Origin: Aeromicrobium sp. Root344
GTDB lineage: Bacteria; Actinomycetota; Actinomycetes; Propionibacteriales; Nocardioidaceae
Length of the DNA stretch: 64,000 nt
NCBI RefSeq assembly: GCF_001425755.1
Contig: NZ_LMDH01000001.1
Location: 523,308 to 587,307, forward strand
Reading direction: 5' to 3'
The translations under genes were made by a program, and so were the position numbers. The notes under the pieces are model-generated. The model saw only the letters and a list, made by a program, of their open reading frames with translations, had not been told where the DNA came from and ran no database searches. Position 1 is the stretch's first letter; the number at the start of each line of letters is the position of its first letter. Shown here piece by piece: positions 19,265-31,975 of this stretch.

Positions 19265-19621
19265 ATGTCCACGACTTCGCTCAACATCGACACCCCTCAC
19301 GAGACTCGCCCGTTCAAGGACCACGGCCACCTCGACGTCGTCACCCTCGAAGGATTCACGCTCGGCCGCGGCGTGTTCGAGCCGGGCTGGAGATGGTCGG
19401 AGGATGTCAAGCCGATCGCCGGCACCGAGTCCTGCCAGACCCGGCACACGGGCTTCTGCCTGTCGGGGCAGATGACCGTACGCTCCGACGACGGGTCCGA
19501 GCTCACCGTGAGCCCCGGCGACGTCGTGGTGATCGAGCCGGGCCACGACGCCTGGACCGTCGGCGACGAGCCGTGCGTCCTGATGGACACCGGCGTCGCC
19601 GCGTACGCGGTGTCCGACTGA
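19265..19621 (+). CDS. Small cupin-domain protein
   Basis: A 118-residue single-domain cupin. The barrel shows GRGVFEPGWRWSEDVKP, the histidine in RHTGFCLSGQMTV, SPGDVVVIEPGHDAWTVGDEP and VLMD, matching the two short conserved motifs of small cupins. No catalytic partner domain is present, so it may bind a ligand or be an isomerase or dioxygenase; the reaction cannot be told. The ATG at 19265 is chosen because AGGAGA lies six bases upstream and the fold starts soon after. It stands alone between the secreted protein and lon. Confidence 0.8.
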   Translation: MSTTSLNIDTPHETRPFKDHGHLDVVTLEGFTLGRGVFEPGWRWSEDVKPIAGTESCQTRHTGFCLSGQMTVRSDDGSELTVSPGDVVVIEPGHDAWTVGDEPCVLMDTGVAAYAVSD

Positions 19622-19682
19622 CGCCCCAGTCCGCCGACAGCGAACACGGGACTGTCGGCGGAATGGCTGCACCCTTCACACA

Positions 19683-19703
19683 GTTGAGCCCATCAGACTC
19701 AAC
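19683..19703 (+). promoter_or_regulatory. HAIR-like (HspR) operator before lon
   Basis: GTTGAGC, seven bases, ACTCAAC. The known HspR-associated inverted repeat is CTTGAGT-N7-ACTCAAG, so the TTGAG-N9-CTCAA core and spacing are kept. HspR represses lon and chaperone genes in Streptomyces. The site ends 15 bases before the lon start codon. Confidence 0.7.
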
Positions 19704-19718
19704 TCTGAGGAGAGACCC

Positions 19719-22049
<2,331 letters not shown>

Positions 22050-22058
22050 CGGCCCTTC

Positions 22059-22105
22059 GGTCCTTGGGCTTGTCGCAAGGAGTCCTTTCGACAAGCCCAA
22101 GGACC
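22059..22105. repeat. REP-like palindromic repeat, copy 2
   Basis: Two 23-base arms with one mismatch and a single-base loop, just after lon. The core TCCTTTCGACAAGCCCAAGG is close to the element at 12561-12606. It may double as the lon terminator. Confidence 0.75.
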
Positions 22106-22114
22106 TTTCTCATC

Positions 22115-22128
22115 TAGAACACGTTCTC
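22115..22128. promoter_or_regulatory. KstR-like palindrome before korA
   Basis: TAGAACACGTTCTC contains AGAAC and GTTCT arms around a two-base centre. It matches the TetR-type KstR operator pattern (TnnAACnnGTTnnA) except at the last base. It lies 80 bases upstream of korA. Chance occurrence is possible. Confidence 0.35.
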
Positions 22129-22207
22129 GTTTTGCTGGACCCAACGGCCATGTGCTGCCCCGGTTGTGGGTACGGTGTGTTGTAGAGCACACAAGAGGCA
22201 GGTGGCG

Positions 22208-24064
22208 ATGACGGCGTCGAAGTCGACCGAAGAGCTCACGCGTGTCGTCATACGTTTTGCCGGTGACTCCGGCGACGGCATGCAGCTGACCGGTGACCGG
22301 TTCACGCAGGAGACAGCCGACTTCGGCAACGACCTGTCGACGCTGCCCAACTTCCCGGCCGAGATCCGGGCGCCCGCCGGCACGCTGCCGGGCGTCTCGT
22401 CGTTCCAGATCCACTTCGCCGACTACGACATCCTGACGCCCGGCGACCACCCCGACGTCCTGATCGCCATGAACCCCGCAGCGCTCAAGGCCAACATCGG
22501 CGACCTGCAGGCCGGCGGCACGGCGATCGTCGACGCGCACGAGTTCACCGACCGCAACCTCAAGCGGGTGGGCTACGAGTCCAATCCCCTCGAGGACGGA
22601 TCGCTGAGCGACTACCAGCTGCACGCGATCGATCTGACCGGGCTGACCGTCGGCGCGGTCGAGGAGTTCGGGCTGTCGCGCAAGGACGCCTCGCGCGCCA
22701 AGAACATGTTCGCCCTCGGCCTCGTCAGCTGGATGTTCGGCCGCCCGATCGACGGCAGCGTCGCGTTCCTCGGCAAGAAGTTCGCGGGATCGCCGGCGAT
22801 CCGCGACGCCAACGTCGCGGCCCTGCGCACGGGCTACAACTACGGCGAGACGACCGAGTCGTTCGCGGTGTCCTACGTCGTCAAGCCCGCCGTGATCCCG
22901 TCCGGCCGCTACCGCAACATCACCGGCAACACCGCGCTGTCGTACGGCATCGTCGCCGCGGGCCAGCTGTCTGGCCTGCAGGTGTTCCTGGGCGCCTACC
23001 CCATCACCCCGGCTTCGGACATCCTGCACGAGCTGTCGAAGCACAAGGCGTTCGGCGTCACCACGTTCCAGGCCGAGGACGAGATCGCCGGCGTCGGCGC
23101 GGCCCTCGGCGCGAGCTTCGCCGGATCGCTGGGCGTCACGACGACGTCAGGTCCCGGCCTCGCCCTCAAGGGCGAGACGATCGGCCTCGGGGTCATGCTG
23201 GAGCTGCCGCTCGTGATCATCGACGTGCAGCGCGGCGGCCCCTCGACGGGACTGCCGACCAAGACCGAGCAGTCCGATCTCCTGCAGGCGATGAACGGCC
23301 GCAACGGCGAGGCTCCCGTGCCGGTCGTCGCTGCACAGTCCCCCGCGGACTGCTTCGACGCCGCGATCGAGGCCGCCCGGATCGCGGTCACCTATCGCAC
23401 CCCGGTCATCCTGCTGTCCGACGGCTACCTCGCCAACGGCTCGGAGCCGTGGAGCCTGCCCGACGTCGCGTCGTTGCCGCGGATCGAGCCCGACTTCGCC
23501 ACCGCGGATCCCGACGCAGCCTTCCTGCCCTACGCCCGCGACCCGCAGACCCTCGCCCGCCCGTGGGCGCCGCCCGGCGTCGCCGGGCTCGAGCACCGCA
23601 TCGGCGGCCTCGAGAAGGCCGACGGCACGGGCGACATCTCGTACGACCCGGCCAACCACGACCACATGGTGCGCCTGCGCCAGGCCAAGGTCGACGGCAT
23701 CGCGGCGACGATCCCCGAGATCGAGGTCGACGACCCGGACGGCCACGCCAAGATCCTGGTGATCGGCTGGGGCTCGACCTACGGCCCGATCGGCGCCGGC
23801 TGCCGCCGCGCCCGCGTCGCCGGGCACCGCATCGCCCAGGCCCACCTGCGCCACCTCAACCCGTTCCCGGCCAACCTCGGCGAGGTGCTCGCCGCGTACG
23901 ACCGGGTCATCGTGCCGGAGATGAACCTCGGCCAGCTGCGCAGCCTGCTGCGGGCCAAGTACCTCGTCGATGCCGAGGGCTACAACGCCGTGCGCGGCAT
24001 GCCGTTCGGCGCCGCGGAGCTCGGCAAGCACTTCATCGAGCTGTGCATCAAGGAGGGCGAATGA
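22208..24064 (+). CDS. korA: 2-oxoglutarate:ferredoxin oxidoreductase, gamma-alpha subunit
   Basis: A 618-residue large subunit. The N-terminal gamma domain (about 1-190) starts VVIRFAGDSGDGMQLTG; the alpha domain follows with GAYPITPASDILHELS, QAEDEIAGVGAALGASFAG and TTSGPGLALKGE, then IDVQRGGPSTGLPTKTEQSDL. With KorB it oxidatively decarboxylates 2-oxoglutarate to succinyl-CoA using ferredoxin, an alternative to the classical 2-oxoglutarate dehydrogenase step known from mycobacteria. The ATG at 22208 is chosen because the protein then begins like its relatives; the 14 upstream in-frame codons are atypical. It overlaps korB by ATGA. A KstR-like palindrome lies upstream. Confidence 0.94.
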   Translation: MTASKSTEELTRVVIRFAGDSGDGMQLTGDRFTQETADFGNDLSTLPNFPAEIRAPAGTLPGVSSFQIHFADYDILTPGDHPDVLIAMNPAALKANIGDLQAGGTAIVDAHEFTDRNLKRVGYESNPLEDGSLSDYQLHAIDLTGLTVGAVEEFGLSRKDASRAKNMFALGLVSWMFGRPIDGSVAFLGKKFAGSPAIRDANVAALRTGYNYGETTESFAVSYVVKPAVIPSGRYRNITGNTALSYGIVAAGQLSGLQVFLGAYPITPASDILHELSKHKAFGVTTFQAEDEIAGVGAALGASFAGSLGVTTTSGPGLALKGETIGLGVMLELPLVIIDVQRGGPSTGLPTKTEQSDLLQAMNGRNGEAPVPVVAAQSPADCFDAAIEAARIAVTYRTPVILLSDGYLANGSEPWSLPDVASLPRIEPDFATADPDAAFLPYARDPQTLARPWAPPGVAGLEHRIGGLEKADGTGDISYDPANHDHMVRLRQAKVDGIAATIPEIEVDDPDGHAKILVIGWGSTYGPIGAGCRRARVAGHRIAQAHLRHLNPFPANLGEVLAAYDRVIVPEMNLGQLRSLLRAKYLVDAEGYNAVRGMPFGAAELGKHFIELCIKEGE

Positions 24065-25119
24065 GTGTAGATCTCGGCATGCCGCAGGGGCATGGACTCG
24101 AGGGCGTACCCACCGCCGACGAGCCGCAGACCCGCAAGGACTTCTCGTCGGACCAGGAGGTCCGCTGGTGCCCCGGGTGCGGCGACTACGCGATCCTCGC
24201 CGCCGTGCAGGGCTTCATGCCGGAGCTTGGGCTGCGCCGCGAGAACATCGTGTTCATCTCCGGCATCGGCTGCGCGGCACGGTTCCCCTACTACCTCGAC
24301 ACCTACGGACTGCACTCGATCCACGGCCGCGCGCCCGCGATCGCGACCGGCATCGCGACGACCCGCGCCGACCTCAGCGTGTGGGTCGTCACGGGCGACG
24401 GCGATGCGCTGTCGATCGGCGGCAACCACCTCATCCACGCGCTGCGCCGCAACGTCAACATGACGATCCTGCTGTTCAACAACCGCATCTACGGGCTGAC
24501 CAAGGGGCAGTACTCCCCCACCTCGGAGCCCGGCAAGGTCACCAAGTCGACGCCGTTCGGGTCGATCGACGCACCACTCAACCCGTTGTCGCTGGCGCTC
24601 GGCGCCGAGGCGACGTTCGTGGCCCGCACGATCGACTCCGACCGCAAGCACCTCACGACGGTCCTGTCGGCGGCTGCCCGGCACCGCGGCACGTCACTGG
24701 TCGAGATCTACCAGAACTGCCCGATCTTCAACGACGGCGCGTTCGACGCGATCAAGGACCCGGAGACGCGCGACGACGCGATCATCCCCTTGGTGCACGG
24801 CGAGCCGATCCGCTTCGGCGTCGACGGCCGGCTCGGCGTCGTGCGTACGCCCGGCGGTGGCGTCGACGTGGTCGAGGTCGACGAGTCCAACGCGGCTGAC
24901 GTGCTGGTGCACGACGCGCGCGCCGACGATGCGACCACGGCGTTCGCGCTGTCCCGCATCACCGATGGCGGAGCGGTGCGGCGAGCGCCGATCGGCATCT
25001 TCCGCCAGGTCGACCGGCCGACGTACGACGACCTGAGCCGTGAGCAGGCCGTGCTCGCGGGCGAGGCACCGTCGCTGCAGGACCTGCTCGACGGCCCCGA
25101 CGCCTGGACCGTCGCCTGA
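24061..25119 (+). CDS. korB: 2-oxoglutarate:ferredoxin oxidoreductase, beta subunit
   Basis: A 352-residue subunit that binds thiamine diphosphate and an iron-sulfur cluster. RWCPGCGDYAIL and GIGCAARFPYY supply cluster cysteines; the ThDP motif is VTGDGDALSIGGNHLIHALRR ending in LLFNNRIYGLTKGQYSPTS. QNCPIFNDGAF is also typical. The ATG overlaps the korA stop (ATGA), so the two are translated together. A conserved 48-base hairpin-containing element follows the stop by 21 bases. Confidence 0.95.
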   Translation: MSVDLGMPQGHGLEGVPTADEPQTRKDFSSDQEVRWCPGCGDYAILAAVQGFMPELGLRRENIVFISGIGCAARFPYYLDTYGLHSIHGRAPAIATGIATTRADLSVWVVTGDGDALSIGGNHLIHALRRNVNMTILLFNNRIYGLTKGQYSPTSEPGKVTKSTPFGSIDAPLNPLSLALGAEATFVARTIDSDRKHLTTVLSAAARHRGTSLVEIYQNCPIFNDGAFDAIKDPETRDDAIIPLVHGEPIRFGVDGRLGVVRTPGGGVDVVEVDESNAADVLVHDARADDATTAFALSRITDGGAVRRAPIGIFRQVDRPTYDDLSREQAVLAGEAPSLQDLLDGPDAWTVA

Positions 25120-25140
25120 CCTCCGCGACGTGTGGACTTT

Positions 25141-25188
25141 CAGGCGCTTCCGAGTCGCCGTAGCGCCTCTAGCATCACAAATCGCGGG
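25141..25188 (+). repeat. 48-base hairpin-containing element, copy B
   Basis: Begins CAGGCGC, forms a seven-base stem (AGGCGCT with AGCGCCT), and ends TCACAAATCGCGGG. It matches the element at 57776-57823 over 48 positions without gaps (31 identical by my count). It sits between korB and the convergent add gene. Confidence 0.55.
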
Positions 25189-25190
25189 GA

Positions 25191-26273
25191 CTAGAGCGCG
25201 GCGTAGGCAGGTTTGATGACGTCGTTGATGATCGCGAGGCGCTGGTCGAACGGCAGGAACGCGCTCTTCATGGCGTTGATCGTGAACCAGCGCAGGTCGG
25301 CGATGTCGTAGCCAAAGGCATCGACCAGGAGCTGGAACTCCCGGCTCATCGACGTACCGCTCATGAGCCGGTTGTCGCAGTTGACCGTGACGCGGAAGCC
25401 GAGGTCCTTGAGCTTGCCGATCGGGTGGTCCGCGATCGAGCGCATGTCGGGCACGGCGTGGGTCTGCAGGTTGGACGACGGGCACATCTCGAGCGGGATG
25501 CGGCGATCGCGGATGTAGGCCGCGAGACGCCCGAGCACGGGCCCGCCCGGGGCGTCGAAGTCGATGTCGTCGACGATGCGCACCCCGTGACCGAGGCGCT
25601 CGGCACCGCAGCGCTGGATCGCCTGCCAGATCGACGGCAGGCCGAACGCCTCGCCGGCGTGGATCGTGAAGTGCGCGTTCTCGCGGCGGAGGTACTCGAA
25701 CGCCTCGAGGTGCAGGATCGGCGGGAAGCCGTCCTCGGCGCCGGCGATGTCGAAGCCGGCGACACCCCGGTCGCGATAGTCGACGGCGACCTCGGCGATC
25801 TCGAGGCCGCGCTTGGCGTGCCGCATCGCGGTGAGGAGCTGCCCCACGACGATCGGGTGGCCCAGGCCGGCGGCCTCCTCCTGGCCCTTGACGATGCCTT
25901 CCTGGACCGCCTCGACGGTCTCGGTCAGCGACAGTCCGGCCGACAGGTGCTGCTCGGGCGCCCAACGCAGCTCGGCATAGACGACGCCGTCCGTGGCCAG
26001 GTCGACGACGGCCTCACGAGCGACGCGCGCGAGGTCCTCGGGGCGCTGCATCACCGCGACGGTGTGGATGAACGTCTCGAGGTAGCGCTCGAGCGAGCCG
26101 GAGCTCGAAGCCTCCTCGAACCACGCCCCGAGGGACGCGGCGTCACCGGCCGGCAGGTCGTGGCCGATCTCGTCGGCGATCTCGACGATCGTCGCCGGGC
26201 GAACACCTCCGTCGAGGTGCTCGTGGAGGGCGACCTTGGGGGCCTTGGCGATCTGTTCGGACGTGGCGCTCAC
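25191..26273 (-). CDS. add: Adenosine deaminase
   Basis: A 360-residue zinc enzyme that converts adenosine or deoxyadenosine to inosine or deoxyinosine. Metal and catalytic motifs: [10 protein letters not shown] (HxH), [10 protein letters not shown] (histidine and catalytic glutamate), [19 protein letters not shown], and [13 protein letters not shown], in which the first aspartate of the usual DD pair is kept. Starts at GTG 12 bases after the maoC stop with no strong ribosome binding site. It closes the run of nucleoside genes (bmp importer, cdd, deoA). Its job fits salvage of purine nucleosides taken up by the importer. Confidence 0.94.
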   Translation of the reverse strand: MSATSEQIAKAPKVALHEHLDGGVRPATIVEIADEIGHDLPAGDAASLGAWFEEASSSGSLERYLETFIHTVAVMQRPEDLARVAREAVVDLATDGVVYAELRWAPEQHLSAGLSLTETVEAVQEGIVKGQEEAAGLGHPIVVGQLLTAMRHAKRGLEIAEVAVDYRDRGVAGFDIAGAEDGFPPILHLEAFEYLRRENAHFTIHAGEAFGLPSIWQAIQRCGAERLGHGVRIVDDIDFDAPGGPVLGRLAAYIRDRRIPLEMCPSSNLQTHAVPDMRSIADHPIGKLKDLGFRVTVNCDNRLMSGTSMSREFQLLVDAFGYDIADLRWFTINAMKSAFLPFDQRLAIINDVIKPAYAAL

Positions 26274-26285
26274 AGGGTCATCGTG

Positions 26286-26741
26286 TCATGACGCCATGAG
26301 GAGCACGACGGTCTCCGCCACGCAGGCCGGTTTGTCCTGGCCCTTGATCTCGACGGTGTGCTGCAACGTCGCGCGCTGGCCCTTCTCGATCTCCTCGACC
26401 TCGAGCAGCTCGACCCGGTTGCGCACCTTGGAGCCGACCAGCACGGGCGACACGAAGCGCACCTTGTTGAGGCCGTAGTTGACCCGCGCGACGTTGCCGG
26501 CGAATGCGTAGACCTGCGCGCCGAGGAACGGCAGCATCGACAGCGTGAGGTAGCCGTGGGCCACGGTCGCGCCGAACGGACCGTCGGCGGCCCGCTCGGG
26601 GTCGACGTGGATCCACTGGCGGTCGCCCGTGGCGTCGGCGAACAGGTCGATACGCTCCTGCGTGATCGCGACCCACTCGCTGACCCCGAGCTCCTGCCCC
26701 GCGGCCGCTGCGATCTCCTCGCGGTTGTTCAAGATGCGCAT
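26286..26741 (-). CDS. MaoC family dehydratase/hydratase
   Basis: A 151-residue hot-dog protein with the MaoC hydratase signature DATGDRQWIHVDPERA and GATVAHGYLTLSMLP. Relatives hydrate enoyl-CoA or enoyl-ACP compounds in the cytoplasm. It starts at ATG with TAGGTT six bases before, so it probably has its own leaderless promoter, lying over the last codon of deoA. It sits between deoA and add, although nothing in its family suggests a nucleoside role; it may be a passenger or link to fatty-acid chemistry. Confidence 0.88.
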   Translation of the reverse strand: MRILNNREEIAAAAGQELGVSEWVAITQERIDLFADATGDRQWIHVDPERAADGPFGATVAHGYLTLSMLPFLGAQVYAFAGNVARVNYGLNKVRFVSPVLVGSKVRNRVELLEVEEIEKGQRATLQHTVEIKGQDKPACVAETVVLLMAS

Positions 26742-26750
26742 GACCTCAAC

Positions 26751-28030
<1,280 letters not shown>

Positions 28031-28034
<4 letters not shown>

Positions 28035-29221
28035 GCGTGTCCTCCTAGGACCTCGATGCGCTCGAAGCCGCGCAGCACCCACGTCGGGCGGCGCGGCGCC
28101 TCTCCCGCCAACGCGAGGTGGGGGAAGCGGTCGAGCAGTGTCTTCAGGCTGATCTGCAGCTCGAGCCGCGCGAGCGGCGCTCCGAGGCAGAAGTGCAGGC
28201 CCATGCCGAAGCCGACATGGGGGTTGGGGTCGCGGCCGACGTCGAACGTGTCCGCGTCGTCGAAGGCATCGGCGTCACGGTTGGCCGAGCCCATCAGGCA
28301 GGCGATCTTCTGCCCGGCCTTGATCGTCTCGCCGCACACCTTGACGTTCCTGGTGGCCGTACGCTCGAACAGCTGCAGGGGCGCGTCGTAGCGGATGAGC
28401 TCCTCGAGCGCCACCTCCACAGGCACCTCCCCCGAGGTCACCCGCGCCAGCTGCTCCGGATGGCTCAGCAGCGCGTGGATGCCGTTGCCGAACACGTTGA
28501 CCGACGCCTCGTGGCCGGCGTTGAGCAGCAGCACGACCGACGCGACGAGCTCGTCGTCGCTGAGCTTGGCTCCTCGGCCGCGCTCGGTGATCAGGTCGCT
28601 GATCAGGTCCTCGCCGAGGTTGGTCCGCCGCTCCGCGACGACAGCGCGTACGTAGTCGGAGAACGCCGTGCTCGCCTCGATGGCCTTGGCCCTGGTCGTG
28701 GCACTGACGTTGGGCTCGTACATGTGGACGATGGCCTGCGACCAGGCCCGCAGACGTACGTGGTCCTCGCGCGGCACGCCCAGGAGGTCGGCAATGACGT
28801 AGACGGGCATGGGCTCTGCGTAGTCCCCGAGCACGTCGAAGCGGTCGCCGAGCTCCTCGACCATGGATGCGGCGAGCTCCTCGATCCTGGGTCGCATGCG
28901 CTCCACGTGGCCCCGGCCGAAAGCTCCGGCCACGAGTCGCCGCAGGCGCGTGTGCTCGGGCGGCTCGTTCTCCATCATCTGGTTGCGGTGGAGCGCGTTG
29001 AACGGCTCCATCTGCGCTGCGGGCTCCCAGTCGGTCCAGAGCCGGCCGAACGCCCGGTTGCGCAGGACCTGGCTGACCGCCTCGTGGGTCGTCGCGAGCC
29101 ACACCCCCATCGGCTCGTGCCACAGCACCGGCCCCGTGGCTCGCAGCGCTGCGAGGACCGGGTAGGGATCGTGCAGGAAGTCGGGGTTGCCGGGGTCGAG
29201 CTGGACCGCGTAACGGGTCAA
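28031..29221 (-). CDS. Cytochrome P450 lacking the I-helix threonine
   Basis: A 396-residue soluble P450. It has the ExxR motif (EELIRYDAP), the heme-binding loop GFGMGLHFCLGAPLARLE (cysteine about 345), and an I-helix reading LLLNAGHEASVN (about 235). The usual AGxxT threonine is alanine followed by serine, as in some P450s that rely on substrate or water for proton delivery. The start is a TTG that overlaps the cdd stop (TTGA); the protein then begins at the usual P450 position, and no ATG is available nearby. It overlaps deoA by ATGA. A P450 in the middle of a nucleoside uptake and salvage operon is unexpected. Substrate unknown. Ferredoxin and reductase genes are not adjacent. Confidence 0.9.
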
Positions 29222-29637
29222 CGCTGATCCAGGTCGTCGGCCCCGAAGGCGTCGGGAAGCACCTCGGTCATGGTCTTGACCCCGCTCGGCGTCATGAGCT
29301 GCATGTCCGGTCCGCCGTTCTCCCACAGGAGCTGGCGGCAGCGCCCGCACGGCATCAGCGGAGCCCCCTTGGCGTCGACGCAGGCCACCGCGATCAGCCG
29401 TCCGCCACCGGTCGCGTGGAGAGCCGAGACCATGCCGCACTCCGCGCACAGCGCGACGCCGTAGGCGGCGTTCTCGACGTTGCAGCCCAGCACGACCCGC
29501 CCGTCGTCGACGAGTCCCGCGACGCCGACCTTGAAGTTGGAGTAGGGCGCGTAGGCCCGGCCCATCACCTCGGTCGCGTACTTCGCGAGTGAGTCCCAGT
29601 CGATCGGGTCGTCCGGACCCGAGATCCCCAGTGCCAT
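29218..29637 (-). CDS. cdd: Cytidine deaminase
   Basis: A 139-residue zinc enzyme that deaminates cytidine and deoxycytidine. Substrate-binding segment YSNFKVGVAGL, then GCNVENAAYG, and zinc ligands in CAECGMVSA and PCGRCRQLL, all intact. The ATG overlaps the stop of the upstream permease by one base (TGATG), and the stop overlaps the P450 start (TTGA). Full length for the small tetrameric type. Its products, uridine and deoxyuridine, are substrates for downstream nucleoside phosphorolysis. Confidence 0.95.
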   Translation of the reverse strand: MALGISGPDDPIDWDSLAKYATEVMGRAYAPYSNFKVGVAGLVDDGRVVLGCNVENAAYGVALCAECGMVSALHATGGGRLIAVACVDAKGAPLMPCGRCRQLLWENGGPDMQLMTPSGVKTMTEVLPDAFGADDLDQR

Positions 29638-30890
29638 CAACCCGCACTGCCCTTGCGGTAGGGCCGGCCGTCGGCCGCGGGCATGCGTAGGCGTTGCGTG
29701 CCGAGCGCCAGGACGAACAACGTCGTGACGTACGGCGTCATGCTCGTGAAGTCGCGCGGGACGCTGTCGGTCGAGAGGAACCACACGAGCAGAGCCGCAC
29801 CTGGCACCGCCATGGCCACGGCACCGGCGATCTGCCTGCGGACGACTCGGAGCACCGTGATCGCGATCAGCGCCACGGCGACGAGCAGCAGCAGCGAGTG
29901 CACCGCGTGCGTGTCGCGCAGCCGCAGCGAGTCGGTGTAGCCGAACGTGAGCGCACCGGCCAGGAGTCCGCCGGGTCGCCAGTTGCCGAAGATCATCGCG
30001 GCCAGGCCGATGTAGCCGCGGCCGTTGGTCTGGTTGGTGCTGAAGCCGCTCGAGGCCACGAGGGCGAGGAACCCGCCGCCGATGCCGGCCATGGCACCCG
30101 AGATCAGGACCGCCACGTACTTGTAGAGGTAGACGTTGACGCCGAGGGTCTCGGCCGCCTGCGGGTTCTCACCGCACGAACGCAGCCGCAAGCCGAACGA
30201 CGTCTTCCACAGGATCCATCCCGATGCCACGACGAGCGCGAAGATCACGAGGCTCAGCAGCGAGATCTTGGTCGTCAGCGCGGCCACGAACGACGCGACG
30301 TCGGAGATGAAGAACCAGTGCTTGTCGGCCAGGTCGGCCGCCGAGCCCGAGATGCCGGGGATCCGGTCGATCGTCGTGGGGGTCGGCAGGCCGATCAGCT
30401 GGCGCGGCCCGCCTCCCTCGAGATCCGTGAACGTCGCCTCGGCGAGATAGGTCGTCGCCCCGACTCCGATCAGGTTGATCGCGACACCCGAGACGATGTG
30501 GTCGACCCCGAACGTCACCGTCGCGATCGCGTGGAGCAGGCCACCGATCATGCCGAGCAGGGCGGCACCGAGGATGCCGACCCACGGGCTGCCCGAGTGG
30601 TAGGTGAAGAACGCCGCGCCCCAGGTGCCGAGCACCATCTGGCCCTCGAGGCCGATGTTGACGACGCCGGCGCGCTCCGCCCAGAGCCCGCCGAGACCCG
30701 CCATGAGGATGGGACAGGTGGCGATGATCGCGGCGCGGATCGTGCCGACCGACGTCAGGTCGTTGGTGTCGGTCACGATGCGGACCAGGGACACGACCGC
30801 GACCGCGCCCAGGGCGATGAACAGCCAGTTGGCGCGAGCGGCGTTGCGGACGCGGGTGACGGGACCTGGCGTCGTGGTGGTCGTCGTCAT
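29637..30890 (-). CDS. Nucleoside ABC importer, permease 2
   Basis: A 417-residue inner membrane protein with about nine to ten predicted spans and the binding-protein-dependent permease domain (WAERAGVVNIGLEGQMVLGTWG, SCGENPQAAETLGVNVYLYKYVAV, GRGYIGLAAMIFGNWRPGG). These are typical of YufQ/NupQ-like permeases that work with BMP lipoproteins in nucleoside uptake. The ATG at 30890, giving MTTTTTTPG, overlaps the upstream permease stop by ATGA; the longer open frame upstream lacks family resemblance. Its stop overlaps the cdd start. Confidence 0.92.
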   Translation of the reverse strand: MTTTTTTPGPVTRVRNAARANWLFIALGAVAVVSLVRIVTDTNDLTSVGTIRAAIIATCPILMAGLGGLWAERAGVVNIGLEGQMVLGTWGAAFFTYHSGSPWVGILGAALLGMIGGLLHAIATVTFGVDHIVSGVAINLIGVGATTYLAEATFTDLEGGGPRQLIGLPTPTTIDRIPGISGSAADLADKHWFFISDVASFVAALTTKISLLSLVIFALVVASGWILWKTSFGLRLRSCGENPQAAETLGVNVYLYKYVAVLISGAMAGIGGGFLALVASSGFSTNQTNGRGYIGLAAMIFGNWRPGGLLAGALTFGYTDSLRLRDTHAVHSLLLLVAVALIAITVLRVVRRQIAGAVAMAVPGAALLVWFLSTDSVPRDFTSMTPYVTTLFVLALGTQRLRMPAADGRPYRKGSAG

Positions 30891-31975
30891 GCCGTCGCCT
30901 CCGTAGCAGTGCCGAGCTCTTGTGACACGACCCGTTGCTCGAGCCGGGCGCGCCATCGGCGCACCACCTCGTAGGCCACGACGACTGCGAGGACCGCGAC
31001 ACCCTGCGTGATCTGCACGATGCTGGGCGAGACGTCCGTGGCGAACGTCAGGTCATTGGACTTGACCGAGAGGTAGGCGAACAGCAGGGCGCCGAACAGC
31101 ATGCCGATCGGCCGGTTGCGGCCCAGCAGCGCGACCGCGATGCCGAGGAAGCCCAGGCCCGCCTGGAACGTCGTGCCGAGGCCGAAGTTGGTGGCCTTGC
31201 CGAACAGCGCCGGCATCCAGATGAGTCCCGCAACGCCACCCGAGAGCGCCATCGCCGTGATGATCATGCGGTGCGGGTTGACACCGGAGGCCTTGGCCAC
31301 CGTCTCGGACTGGCCGCTGGCGCGCAGGTCGAAGCCGAAACGGGTCTTGTTGAGCAGGACCCAGAAGCCGACTCCGGCGAGGATCGCGATGATCACGAGC
31401 GTCCAGATCTCGCCGTCGCGGTTCTCGAACGGTGTCCAGCCGCTGACCAGGTCGATCCGCGTCGTGTGCACCGTGTTGCCCTCGTGCACGCCGTACTTGT
31501 TGAGCAGGTAGCCGACCAGCGTGATCGCGATCGAGTTGAGCATGATCGTGGAGATGACCTCGCTGACGCCGCGGGTCGTCTTGAGGATGCCCGCGATGGC
31601 CGACCACGCTGCGCCGACCGCGATCGCGATCAGCAGCGACACGAAGACGTTGGCGAAGCCGCTGAGGTAGGCGCCGCCGGCGAAGGCAGCGGCGGCGTAC
31701 GAGGCCAGGGTGTACTGGCCCTCGAGGCCGATGTTGAACAGCCCCATGCGGAAGCCGATCGCCGCCGCCACCGCTGCGGTGTAGATCATCGCCGTCTGGT
31801 TGATGATGTCGACGCGTGAACGGGGCTTGGGGAAGTCGAACATCGTCGACCAGAAGTCTCCGGGCGAGCTGCCCACGGCGGCGATGACGAGGGTCGTGAC
31901 CAGGACGCTGGCGACGATCGCGATGGCGGGGCCGAGCAGGGCCAGGCCGATCGCGCGTGGGTTGAAGGACTTCAT
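30887..31975 (-). CDS. Nucleoside ABC importer, permease 1
   Basis: A 362-residue inner membrane protein, partner of the following permease. Family motifs: AAIGFRMGLFNIGLEGQYTL, TRGVSEVISTIMLNSIAI, DLRASGQSETVAKASGVNP and GLGFLGIAVALLGRNRP. About eight predicted spans. It resembles YufP/NupP-type permeases. The ATG overlaps the ATPase stop by ATGA and the stop overlaps the next permease start, so ATPase, both permeases, cdd, P450 and deoA form one translationally coupled chain. Confidence 0.92.
   Translation of the reverse strand: MKSFNPRAIGLALLGPAIAIVASVLVTTLVIAAVGSSPGDFWSTMFDFPKPRSRVDIINQTAMIYTAAVAAAIGFRMGLFNIGLEGQYTLASYAAAAFAGGAYLSGFANVFVSLLIAIAVGAAWSAIAGILKTTRGVSEVISTIMLNSIAITLVGYLLNKYGVHEGNTVHTTRIDLVSGWTPFENRDGEIWTLVIIAILAGVGFWVLLNKTRFGFDLRASGQSETVAKASGVNPHRMIITAMALSGGVAGLIWMPALFGKATNFGLGTTFQAGLGFLGIAVALLGRNRPIGMLFGALLFAYLSVKSNDLTFATDVSPSIVQITQGVAVLAVVVAYEVVRRWRARLEQRVVSQELGTATEATA

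Noticed and set aside
28083..29647. A longer P450 of 538 residues
   Set aside because: The extra N-terminal part lies out of frame inside cdd and has no P450 similarity; the TTG at 29221 gives the normal start.
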